A stretch of 22,592 bases of DNA, from the NCBI GenBank assembly GCA_020848855.1, contig JADLHH010000272.1, positions 1 through 22,592 on the forward strand, given 5' to 3'. The position numbers and the translations under genes are program-made. This document shows positions 15,034-22,223 of this stretch, piece after piece. This DNA is from Anaerolineae bacterium. GTDB lineage: Bacteria; Chloroflexota; Anaerolineae; Aggregatilineales; Phototrophicaceae. Under the pieces are notes generated by a model. The model saw only the letters and a program-made list of their open reading frames with translations. It did no database searches and was not told the DNA's origin. The stretch's first letter is position 1, and each line of letters opens with the position of its first letter.

Positions 15034-15830
15034 AACTCGACTTAACGTCGGTCGCCGGTTTTCCATTAGCGCTCGACCCGCAGGCGCTGAATATCACCAC
15101 CGGAGACGGCATTCGGTTTGACCGGATTGTGCGGGGTAAGTCTCAGATGCAGGCCGTGTTGATGGAGCCGGACTCCATTTCCGACGACGCCGAACTGTAC
15201 TACAACCTTGTCCTGAAATTGGCGAGCGGCGCACATACGGCTGTTTTCGACCACACCCACCTGACGTTCGCCTGCGTCCTGCTGCCGCCCTTGAAAATCG
15301 GCGCGGAGTACATCAAGACTCACGGGCACTATCACCCTCATATGGCAGGGAGTTCGCTGGCGTACCCGGAGGTCTACACGCATTACTACGGAACGCTGTA
15401 TCTGTTGATGCATCGACGGATCGACGACGATGCTGCCCGGCTGGATGACTGCGTCCTGTATAAGATGCAGCCGGGGCGTTCGATCATGATCCCGCCCGGC
15501 TACCTGCACGTTCTCATCAACCCATCCGATCAGCCGGCGTTGATGGCGGGCTTGTATGCCGTCGATTCGTACCCGGAATACGACCCCGTCGTCCAGATGC
15601 ACGGCGCGGCGTTTTACTTCGTCGAACGCGATGGCGCGATGAAGGTGGTCGCCAACCCGCGTTATGTCGTCTGTCCGCCGCTGGCGACGCTGGGCGATCT
15701 GTCGAACAGTCCGTTCGCCCCTCCGTGTGGAGATGCGCCGCTGTGGTCATCGTTCCTGAATGATCCCCAAGCGTATGCCATGCTGTTCGATGCGGCAGCA
15801 GCGCGGCAGCGGTTCGAGCGCGATAAATGA
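15030..15830 (+). CDS. Cupin-type glucose-6-phosphate isomerase family protein (copy 2)
   Basis: A 266-residue paralogue of the protein at 1336, same length and same cupin ligands: GHYHP (His100, His102), YPEVY (Glu114) and PPGYLHVLINPS (His160), so it looks functional. It starts at TTG 15030, four bases overlapping the stop of the preceding fragment, with AAGGA five bases upstream, suggesting coupled translation. Sequence similarity to copy 1 is clear but far from identical, most conserved around the metal site and the MAGLY segment. It is the only intact gene in the decayed block between the rightward promoter and the GC-rich cassette, so it may be under selection. Confidence 0.86.
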   Translation: MKLDLTSVAGFPLALDPQALNITTGDGIRFDRIVRGKSQMQAVLMEPDSISDDAELYYNLVLKLASGAHTAVFDHTHLTFACVLLPPLKIGAEYIKTHGHYHPHMAGSSLAYPEVYTHYYGTLYLLMHRRIDDDAARLDDCVLYKMQPGRSIMIPPGYLHVLINPSDQPALMAGLYAVDSYPEYDPVVQMHGAAFYFVERDGAMKVVANPRYVVCPPLATLGDLSNSPFAPPCGDAPLWSSFLNDPQAYAMLFDAAAARQRFERDK

Positions 15831-16013
15831 TCGCATCGACGGCATCGCTCAGGCGGGGATTTTCTGCGCTAACCGGCGCGCGCCGTCGTCCGGGAACGGG
15901 CATTTCCGCCACAGCACCTGCAGGCGAAGATCGTCGCGGCAGAACTGGACGATCTTTCAGGAATCTATGGAGCGGCGATGATGTTTCACGATCTACGCAT
16001 CAATGCCTCTTAA
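15831..16013 (+). pseudogene. 3' remnant of a second ROK kinase gene
   Basis: Directly after the isomerase stop, the plus strand encodes the last ~60 residues of a ROK kinase close to the one at 2151: GIAQAG in one frame, then after a frame change an in-frame stop and PARAVVRERAFPPQH, followed by ELDDLSGIYGAAMMFHDLRI and NAS-stop. The intact copy reads PARAVIRERAFPPQH and LGDLSGLYGAAAMVFHDLRI. Roughly the first 80 percent of the gene is gone and at least one frameshift and one stop interrupt what remains. The high similarity of this tail suggests a fairly recent duplication and loss. Confidence 0.82.
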
Positions 16014-16043
16014 CGCGACGGTGAGGCATTCTGGGAGCTTTTC

Positions 16044-16440
16044 ATGTGGATTGACGAACTCAAACGCCTGACCGATGCCGGGGCGATCTTGACGGGCGAC
16101 GACACGCTTCGGGAACACAGCTATGATACCTGGCCCGTCGCGACGAAGTGGCGCAACCAGGGTAAGCAGCCTTACCGCACAGACGTTGCCATTCGGGCGA
16201 CCAGCGCCGAGCAGATTGGCAGAAATCTGCGCTGGGCAAGCCAGAATCGGATTCCGGTGACGCTCCGGGGTCTCGGCTCCAACGTGACTGGCTCGCCGCT
16301 ATCAATGCGTCAGGGCATCGTATTCCACATAGCATCAATGAACCGGTCGAAATCCTGGACGAGACGAACCTGTTCGTGAAAGTTCAGGCAGGTATCCTGG
16401 TTCGACCCGGCGGGGATCATAAATCCGGGCAAGCTCGGTC
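16044..16440 (+). pseudogene. Truncated, frameshifted FAD-linked oxidase gene (paralogue of the gene at 1-406)
   Basis: From ATG 16044, preceded by GGGAG, about 98 codons encode the start of a GlcD-like FAD-binding domain: HSYDTWPVATKW, PVTLRGLGSNVTGSPLS, GIVFHIASMN. Near 16340 a one-base shift moves the continuing homology (EPVEILDETNLFVKVQAGIL) to the neighbouring frame, where it breaks off around 16400. The rest of the ~450-residue protein is absent. The second frame runs without a stop into the transketolase gene, marking the join between the decayed block and the GC-rich cassette. It resembles the left-edge oxidase only moderately, so it is an older paralogue. Confidence 0.78.
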
Positions 16441-16486
16441 TGGACTGACGCAGATAGACGACTATTTTGTAGCAGGGGATGACCCG

Positions 16487-17392
16487 ATGGCATTGAACAC
16501 CGAGCAGTTGGCTCAACTGGAGGAGATGGCGTATCAGATTCGCCGCCTGAGCGTCGAGATGATCGCCTACGGACGCTGGGGGCACATCGGCGGCTCGTTT
16601 TCGATGGCGGAGCTGCTCGCCGCGCTCTACTGCCGCCACCTGAACGTCGACCCGCAGCGCCCGGACTGGAAAGATCGCGACCGCCTGATTCTGTCGAAGG
16701 CGCACGGCTCGCCGGCGCTGTACGCGGCGCTGGCGCTGCGCGGCTTCTTCCCGGTCGAGCAGATTTACACCTACTGCGAACTGAACGGGCTGGAAGGGCA
16801 CACTGACATGCGGCGCACGCCCGGTCTGGAAGCATCGGGCGGCCCGCTGGGCATGGGCTTGTCGGTGTCGGTCGGCATCGCCCTGGGGCTGCGCTTCGGC
16901 GAGAACGCGCGGGCGCGGGTGTACTGCATCCTGGGCGACGGCGAGTGCAACGAGGGCAACGTGTGGGAAGCGGCAATGTCCGCCGCCCACTACCACCTCG
17001 ACAACCTGATTGCCATCGTCGATTACAACAAGGTCATGGCGAAGGGCTTCACCTGGGACTTGATGAGCGTCGAGCCGTTCGCCGACAAGTGGCGCGCCTT
17101 CGGCTGGGACGTGCTGGAAACCGACGGGCACGATCTGGCGGCGGTGGACGACGCGCTCCACAGAGCGCGCTGGGTGCAGCCTCGCGGCAAGCCGATCGTC
17201 ATCATCGCCCACACCGTCAAGGGGATGGGCGTCGAGCAGGCGGAGTTCAATTACAAGTGGCACACCCACGCGCCGGAAGCCGACGTTGCCGACGCGATGT
17301 TGCGCGAGCTTGCGCGGCGCTACGGTCGCCCGGAACAGGGCTACAGCCGCTACGATGCGGAAGAAAAGGCGGCATTCTATGGCGGAGAATAA
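16487..17392 (+). CDS. Transketolase N-terminal (thiamine-diphosphate-binding) subunit
   Basis: A 301-residue subunit equal to the first half of a classical transketolase. It shows GHIGGSFSMAE (His33), LSKAHGSPALYAAL (69-82), GLEGHTDMRRTPGLEASGGP and the cofactor motif GDGECNEGNVWEAA ending in VDYNK (150-182), which binds the Mg-pyrophosphate. Split transketolases move a two-carbon ketol unit between sugar phosphates; they occur in the pentose phosphate pathway of many bacteria and archaea and in special routes for apiose or sulfoquinovose. I start it at ATG 16487 (AGGGGA 7 nt upstream); the frame upstream is leftover oxidase sequence. It overlaps the C-terminal subunit gene by 14 bp. Confidence 0.93.
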   Translation: MALNTEQLAQLEEMAYQIRRLSVEMIAYGRWGHIGGSFSMAELLAALYCRHLNVDPQRPDWKDRDRLILSKAHGSPALYAALALRGFFPVEQIYTYCELNGLEGHTDMRRTPGLEASGGPLGMGLSVSVGIALGLRFGENARARVYCILGDGECNEGNVWEAAMSAAHYHLDNLIAIVDYNKVMAKGFTWDLMSVEPFADKWRAFGWDVLETDGHDLAAVDDALHRARWVQPRGKPIVIIAHTVKGMGVEQAEFNYKWHTHAPEADVADAMLRELARRYGRPEQGYSRYDAEEKAAFYGGE

Positions 17393-18347
17393 TTCCAGCG
17401 GCGCGGTCGAGATGCGCGACGCCTTCGGGAGCGCGCTGGTCGAGCTTGGGGCGCAGTATCCCAACATGGTCGTGCTGGATGCCGACCTGCAGACGTCATC
17501 GAAAGCCGGGTATTTTAAGAAAGCCTATCCGAACCGCTTCATTCAGGTGGGCATCGCCGAGCAGAACCTGTTCGGCATCGCGGCGGGGCTGGCGCTGACC
17601 GGCTTCATCCCCTTCCCCAGCACCTTCGCCGTGTTCGCCACGCGGCGGGCGCTCGACCAGATCGCCATTTCGATCTGCTATCCGGCGCTCAACGTGAAAA
17701 TACCGGGGTCGTATGTCGGCGTGCCGACCAGCCAGGCGGGCGCGTCGCACAACTGCATCGAGGACATCGCCGTGATGCGCGCCCTGCCTAACATGCGCGT
17801 CGCCGACCCCGGCGACAACGCCGACCTGCGCTCGATGATGCGCGCGGCGGTCGAATTCGACGGTCCCGTTTATTTCCGGGTGACGCGCACCACTCTGCCG
17901 CCGCTGTTCGGGGCTGACCACCGCTTCGAGTGGGGCAAGGGCGTCGTGCTGCGCGACGGCGACGACGTGACCCTGTTCGGCACGGGCATGATGACCAGCC
18001 GCTGTATCGAAGCCGCCGACCTGCTGCAAAACGACGGCATCCGGGCGCAGGTGGTTCATCTCGGCTCGATCAAACCGATTGACCGCGACCTGATTGCCAC
18101 CTCGCTGCGCAGGACGGGCTGCGGCGTGACGGCGGAGAACGCCTCGATCATCGGTGGATTCGGCGCGGCGGTTGCCGAAGTCATGGGCGAGCTGTGCCCC
18201 GCCCCGCTGCTGCGCATCGGCGTGCGCGACCGCTGGGTCGAAAGCGGCGGCGTTTCTGAACTGATGGCGCATCACGGCATGGAAGCAGCCGACATCGCCG
18301 CCGCCGCCCGGTCGAGCATCGACCTGAAGCAGAAAGCGAGGGGCTGA
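17379..18347 (+). CDS. Transketolase C-terminal (pyrimidine-binding) subunit
   Basis: A 322-residue partner of the preceding subunit. The pyrimidine-domain motif FIQVGIAEQNLFGIAAGLAL (54-73) contains the catalytic Glu61 that activates thiamine diphosphate, followed by the aromatic segment FPSTFAVFATRRALDQI and a C-terminal transketolase domain (VTLFGTGMMTSRCIEAADLL, SIKPID, ENASIIGGFGAA). The start at ATG 17379 gives the normal N-terminus MAENNSSGAVEMRDAFGSAL. The overlaps with the genes before (14 bp) and after (TGATG) indicate strict co-translation, needed for a two-chain enzyme. Donor and acceptor sugars cannot be told from sequence. Confidence 0.93.
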   Translation: MAENNSSGAVEMRDAFGSALVELGAQYPNMVVLDADLQTSSKAGYFKKAYPNRFIQVGIAEQNLFGIAAGLALTGFIPFPSTFAVFATRRALDQIAISICYPALNVKIPGSYVGVPTSQAGASHNCIEDIAVMRALPNMRVADPGDNADLRSMMRAAVEFDGPVYFRVTRTTLPPLFGADHRFEWGKGVVLRDGDDVTLFGTGMMTSRCIEAADLLQNDGIRAQVVHLGSIKPIDRDLIATSLRRTGCGVTAENASIIGGFGAAVAEVMGELCPAPLLRIGVRDRWVESGGVSELMAHHGMEAADIAAAARSSIDLKQKARG

Positions 18348-19153
18348 TGTCCGACGCGGCTCTGTTCTCGGAATATCTGAAGCTGACCGGCGTCGCCCAC
18401 ATCACGCCAGAGCGCGACGGCGACCCGGCGCTGATCGGCAGGCGGCTGGGGCTGCTCAACGGCTCGTCGTGGGTGACGCTGTGGGCGACCTATTTCGGTC
18501 GCAAGTACCTGCCAGGCGTGCATCTGGTCAGCCTCGGCAACGAAGCCGTGCAGATCAACTTCATGCAAGCGCACCACGACGGCAAGCCAACCCCGCCGCA
18601 GTCCAACATCGACGCCTTCACCCGCTACGCCCGCGATCTGGTCGAACTGGCACAGGTGGACGCCGTGCTGATCACCTGCTCGACCATGAACCGCGCTTAC
18701 CCGCAGGTGCAGACGGCGCTGGCGGAATACGGCGTGCCGGTCGTGCAGATCGACCGCCCGATGATGGAACGCGCCGTGCGGCACGGCGGGCGCACACTGG
18801 TGATCGCCACGCACGGGCCGACCGTTGCCAGCACCCAGGCGCTGCTTTCGGAGACGGCAGCAGACCTCGGCAGCCCGATCAACTACGCGGGCGTAACCGT
18901 CGAGGCAGCGTGGGAGCATCTCGCCGCCGGGGATGTCGAAGCCCACAACGCGGCGCTGGCGGCGGCGATCCGTCGGCAGCAAGCCGTCGAGCGCCTCGAC
19001 AGCGTGGTGCTGGCGCAGCTCTCGATGTCCGTTTTCCTGCTCACCTACTCTGACCCCACCGCCGAGTTCGGCATCCCGGTATTCACCAGCGGTCAGTGTG
19101 GCTTCGAGCACATGCGAACGCTGCTCGAACATGCCCCCGACGCCCATCGCTAA
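18347..19153 (+). CDS. Asp/Glu racemase-superfamily protein with only one catalytic-type Cys
   Basis: A 268-residue protein of the aspartate/glutamate/hydantoin racemase superfamily. The first catalytic-type Cys is clear in LITCSTMNRAYP (Cys111). The second, normally in a GCTH motif near residue 225, is replaced by VVLAQLSMSVF, so a classical two-Cys racemisation is not expected. One-Cys members include arylmalonate decarboxylase-like and isomerase-like enzymes. A different Cys (Cys251) occurs in SGQCGFEHM, in a conserved-looking C-terminal helix. It starts within the stop of the transketolase subunit (TGATG) and overlaps the kinase gene by 23 bp. It probably isomerises, racemises or decarboxylates an acid intermediate of this cassette. 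Family sound, reaction unknown. Confidence 0.78.
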   Translation: MSDAALFSEYLKLTGVAHITPERDGDPALIGRRLGLLNGSSWVTLWATYFGRKYLPGVHLVSLGNEAVQINFMQAHHDGKPTPPQSNIDAFTRYARDLVELAQVDAVLITCSTMNRAYPQVQTALAEYGVPVVQIDRPMMERAVRHGGRTLVIATHGPTVASTQALLSETAADLGSPINYAGVTVEAAWEHLAAGDVEAHNAALAAAIRRQQAVERLDSVVLAQLSMSVFLLTYSDPTAEFGIPVFTSGQCGFEHMRTLLEHAPDAHR

Positions 19154-20546
19154 AGACGCGCTGTTCGCGGCGCTGCCATCGCCCGCGCAGGCGGATCGGC
19201 TGCCGGAGATTCGGGCGCGTATGCGCGAATCCGGCAAAAAGATCGTCGTGCTGGACGACGACCCGACCGGCACGCAGACCGTCCACGCGCTGCCGGTGCT
19301 GACGCGCTGGGACGACGCGACGCTCGCGGCGGAATTCGGCAGCGACGCGACGTGCTTCTACATCCTGACCAATTCGCGCAGCCTGTCGCCCGATCAGGCG
19401 TATACCCTCAGCCGCGAGATCGGGGCGGCGCTCAGGCGCGCGTCGGAGCAGACCGGGCGCGATTTCGTCGTCGTCAGCCGGAGCGATTCGACGCTGCGCG
19501 GTCACTTCCCCGCCGAGATGGACGCGCTGGCGGCGGGGCTGGATACAGAAGTCGACGGCTGGATCGTGCTGCCCGCCTTCATCGAGGGCGGGCGCTTCAC
19601 CATCCAGGGCATTCACTACGTGCAGGAAGGCGATCAACTGATCCCGGCGGGCGAGACGCCCTTCGCCCGCGACGCTGCCTTCGGCTACCACGCCTCCGAC
19701 CTGCGCGAATGGGTCGCGGAGAAAACGGGCGGGCGCATCCCGGCGCGCGCCATCGAGACGATCTCGATTGACGACCTGCGCGTCGGCGGCGCACAGGCGG
19801 TTTGCGCTACATTGATGCGGCTGGTATCGGGCGGCGTGTGCGCCGTCGACGCCGCCGCCTACGCCGATCTGGAAACGTTCGTGCTCGGCTTGCTCGACGC
19901 CGAGGCGCAGGGGAAACGCTTCCTGTACCGCACCGCCGCGTCGTTCGTGCGCGTGCGCGCCGGCATCGAGCCGCGCCCGCTGCTGACCGCCGCCGATCTG
20001 AAGCTGGACGCCGGGCGCGGCGGGCTGACCATCGTCGGCTCTTACGTGCCCAAAACCAGCGCCCAGCTTGAGCAGGTCGCCCGACTGGACGGCATCGAGC
20101 CGGTGTCGGTCGATGCCGAACTACTGGCGGACGAGTCGCTGCGCGTCCGCGAGATCGAGCGTGTGACTACACAGGTCGATCAACTGCTCCTGACGGACAA
20201 AACGGTCGTTGTCTCGACCACCCGCGCCTACGTCGCCGGGGACGACCCGGTCAGCAGCCTGCGAATCGGTCAGCGGATTTCCGACGGACTGGTGGCGATC
20301 CTGCGCGGGCTGAGCGTCCGTCCCCGCTACCTGATCGCCAAAGGCGGCATCACGTCGAGCGATCTGGCGAGCAAGGGGCTGGATGTCGGGCGGGCGTGGG
20401 TGCTGGGGCAAATTCTGCCCGGCGTCCCGGTGTGGGCGCTGGGCGCGGAAAGCCGCCTGCCGGGGCTGCCCTACGTCGTGTTTCCGGGCAACGTTGGCTC
20501 GGAGACGGCGCTGGCGGAGATTATCGTCGCATTCCGAAAGGGTTGA
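19131..20546 (+). CDS. DUF1537 four-carbon acid sugar kinase family protein
   Basis: A 471-residue member of the DUF1537 kinase family (OtnK, DtnK and OiaK-type), which phosphorylates oxidised acid sugars such as 3-oxo-tetronates, D-threonate or 3-oxo-isoapionate with ATP. The N-terminal substrate domain shows VLDDDPTGTQTVHALPVLTR (40-59) and SRSDSTLRGH (116-125). The C-terminal nucleotide domain shows IVGSYVPKTSAQ, AKGGITSSDLA and VVFPGNVGSE. Length is in the usual range. I use ATG 19131, since the upstream frame is antisense-free shadow of the racemase gene. No PdxA2-like or 3-hydroxyisobutyrate-type dehydrogenase, the usual partners, is nearby; instead split transketolase and class II aldolase flank it, which is unusual. 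Confidence 0.9.
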   Translation: MPPTPIAKDALFAALPSPAQADRLPEIRARMRESGKKIVVLDDDPTGTQTVHALPVLTRWDDATLAAEFGSDATCFYILTNSRSLSPDQAYTLSREIGAALRRASEQTGRDFVVVSRSDSTLRGHFPAEMDALAAGLDTEVDGWIVLPAFIEGGRFTIQGIHYVQEGDQLIPAGETPFARDAAFGYHASDLREWVAEKTGGRIPARAIETISIDDLRVGGAQAVCATLMRLVSGGVCAVDAAAYADLETFVLGLLDAEAQGKRFLYRTAASFVRVRAGIEPRPLLTAADLKLDAGRGGLTIVGSYVPKTSAQLEQVARLDGIEPVSVDAELLADESLRVREIERVTTQVDQLLLTDKTVVVSTTRAYVAGDDPVSSLRIGQRISDGLVAILRGLSVRPRYLIAKGGITSSDLASKGLDVGRAWVLGQILPGVPVWALGAESRLPGLPYVVFPGNVGSETALAEIIVAFRKG

Positions 20547-20549
20547 ACC

Positions 20550-21392
20550 ATGCTCGTACCGATGCTCACGCTGCTGGAGACCGCTCGCGCCGGGGGCTAT
20601 GCCGTCGGTGCGTTCAACATCTACAACCTGGAGGGCACGCTCGCCGTGATGCGGGCGGCGGAAGCCGAACGCAGTCCGGTGATCGTGCAGGTGCTGCCGA
20701 GCGCGATCCAGTATGGCGGCGTGCCGCTGCTGGCGCTGTGCCTGAGCGCCGCCCGCGAAGCGACGATCCCGGCGTGCGTGCATCTCGACCACTGCCCGAC
20801 GCTCGACCTGATCCACACGTCGCTGGACGCGGGGGTCACCTCGGTCATGGCGGATGGGTCACACCTGCCGTATGCCAACAATGTCGCTTTCAGCGCGTCG
20901 GTGGTCGCGGCGGCGCACGCGCGCGGCGCGGTGGTCGAAGCCGAGTTGGGCAAGCTGGGCGGCTCGGAAGACAGCTTGATCATCCACGAGCGCGAAGCCC
21001 GCATGACCGACCCGGCGCAGGTGGCGGGCTACCTCGCCCAGACCGACGCGGACACGCTCGCCGTGTGCATCGGCAACGTGCACGGCGTCTACGCCAGCGA
21101 GCCAAGGCTCGATTTTGAGCGGCTGGCGGCGATCCGCCAGCAGACCGATGCGCCGCTGGTGCTGCACGGCGCGTCCGGGCTGCCCGAAGACCAGATACAC
21201 CACTCGATTGATCTGGGCATCACCAAGTTCAACGTCAACACCGAAGTGCGCGCGGCATACGTCGACGCGCTGCGGGAAGGCACGGCGCACGGCGACAAAG
21301 ACCTGCTCGACTTCACCGCGCGCGCCGTCAGCCGGATGCAGGATGTCGTCGTGAGCAAGCTGCGCCTGTTTCGGTCGGCACAGCGCGCCTGA
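20550..21392 (+). CDS. Class II fructose-bisphosphate/tagatose-bisphosphate aldolase family protein (GatY/KbaY-like)
   Basis: A 280-residue zinc aldolase. Active-site features are intact: VHLDHC (catalytic Asp80 and zinc ligand His81), MADGSHLPYANN (100-111), EAELGKLGGSED (130-141, with Glu132), GNVHGVY (His178), LHGASGLPEDQ (His206 zinc ligand) and KFNVNTEVR (phosphate/DHAP binding). It cleaves a ketose (bis)phosphate to dihydroxyacetone phosphate and an aldehyde, or the reverse; the short length and motifs place it nearer the GatY/KbaY/FbaA-small group than the E. coli FbaA type. It lies three bases after the DUF1537 kinase, so the kinase product, or a transketolase product, may be its substrate. 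Confidence 0.92.
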   Translation: MLVPMLTLLETARAGGYAVGAFNIYNLEGTLAVMRAAEAERSPVIVQVLPSAIQYGGVPLLALCLSAAREATIPACVHLDHCPTLDLIHTSLDAGVTSVMADGSHLPYANNVAFSASVVAAAHARGAVVEAELGKLGGSEDSLIIHEREARMTDPAQVAGYLAQTDADTLAVCIGNVHGVYASEPRLDFERLAAIRQQTDAPLVLHGASGLPEDQIHHSIDLGITKFNVNTEVRAAYVDALREGTAHGDKDLLDFTARAVSRMQDVVVSKLRLFRSAQRA

Positions 21393-21431
21393 TACCCCCT
21401 TTTCGTCTTGCTGCCAGTTGGAGCGACCCCC

Positions 21432-22223
21432 ATGAAAAGCCAGATCGACCTGAAAACGCGCTTCTACCGCCTGTTTCCGTCGGACAACTTCGCCGGGTAC
21501 GCCCACGAGGACTACCGCGCCGATTTCAACCGCTCGGCGTTTGTGCTGGTCGATGTGTACGGGCTGGGCTTCCACCCCGACGACCCCGTGCCGACCTACC
21601 GGCAGGGCGAACACTCGCACGAAGCCCGCCCGGCGCTGACGTGGCTGGGCAGCGCCGACCACGAGCAGCGGATCGTCGATACCGCCCTGCTTCCGGCGCT
21701 GAATGCCGCCCGCGCCGCCGGGATGCACATCATCTACCTGAACAACAGCGCGCCGAAGATCGGCTTGGAGTACTCCGAGTTCGGCAGGATGCTCCGCCGC
21801 CAGTTGAACACGACGATGGAAACGATGTTCACCGACGACGACACCGACGCGAAGGAATATCATCAGGGCGATTCCGACCACGTCAAAATCTCCAAGCTGC
21901 TCTCCCCGCGCGCGAACGAGTATTTCGTGCGCAAGCACGTCTACAGCGGCTTCGTCGGCACGCGCTTCGACCTGCTGCTGCGCCATCTGGACATCAAGAC
22001 GCTGTTCATGGTCGGCTTCTCTGCCGACGCCTGCCTGCTGACGACCGTGATCGACGCGCTGTGGCACAACTACAAGGTGATCGTGCTGCGCGACTGCACG
22101 CTGGCGAACGACATGCCCGAAGAACAGGCGGAACTGCTGGGAACCGAGCGCATGATCCGGCTGATGGAGTCGCTGTACTGCGTCTCGGTCACGTCATCGG
22201 AGTTCATCGCCGCGCTGAAGTAG
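21432..22223 (+). CDS. Isochorismatase-family cysteine hydrolase
   Basis: A 263-residue protein of the isochorismatase/nicotinamidase fold. The catalytic triad is visible: Asp41 in FVLVDVYG, Lys168 in FVRKHVYSGF and the nucleophile Cys201 in VGFSADACLLTTVIDAL. The family includes nicotinamidases, N-carbamoyl hydrolases, ureidoacrylate hydrolases and isochorismatases. It has a longer N-terminal lead than nicotinamidase, and the metal-site D-x-H of nicotinamidase is not evident. ATG 21432 is preceded by GGAG at 8 nt; an upstream in-frame ATG is less well placed. It is the last gene of the cassette, 39 bp after the aldolase. Its amide or ester substrate may release the sugar acid that the other enzymes consume, but this is speculation. 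Confidence 0.85.
   Translation: MKSQIDLKTRFYRLFPSDNFAGYAHEDYRADFNRSAFVLVDVYGLGFHPDDPVPTYRQGEHSHEARPALTWLGSADHEQRIVDTALLPALNAARAAGMHIIYLNNSAPKIGLEYSEFGRMLRRQLNTTMETMFTDDDTDAKEYHQGDSDHVKISKLLSPRANEYFVRKHVYSGFVGTRFDLLLRHLDIKTLFMVGFSADACLLTTVIDALWHNYKVIVLRDCTLANDMPEEQAELLGTERMIRLMESLYCVSVTSSEFIAALK

Noticed and set aside
16310..17467. A 385-codon minus-strand frame over the transketolase gene
   Set aside because: Antisense shadow in GC-rich DNA; the plus strand carries complete thiamine-diphosphate motifs.
16487..18347. Assignment of the split transketolase to apulose-4-phosphate or sulfo-sugar metabolism
   Set aside because: Two-subunit transketolases of this size are widespread; the isomerase and kinase that define the apiose route, or the sulfo-sugar genes, are not in the window.
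19131..20546. A threonate/erythronate catabolic operon around the DUF1537 kinase
   Set aside because: The required PdxA2-like or 3-hydroxyacid dehydrogenase and tetronate decarboxylase partners are missing from the cassette; only the kinase family matches.
20859..22067. A 402-codon minus-strand frame over the aldolase and hydrolase genes
   Set aside because: It crosses two well-supported plus-strand genes, with no recognisable domain or ribosome site.
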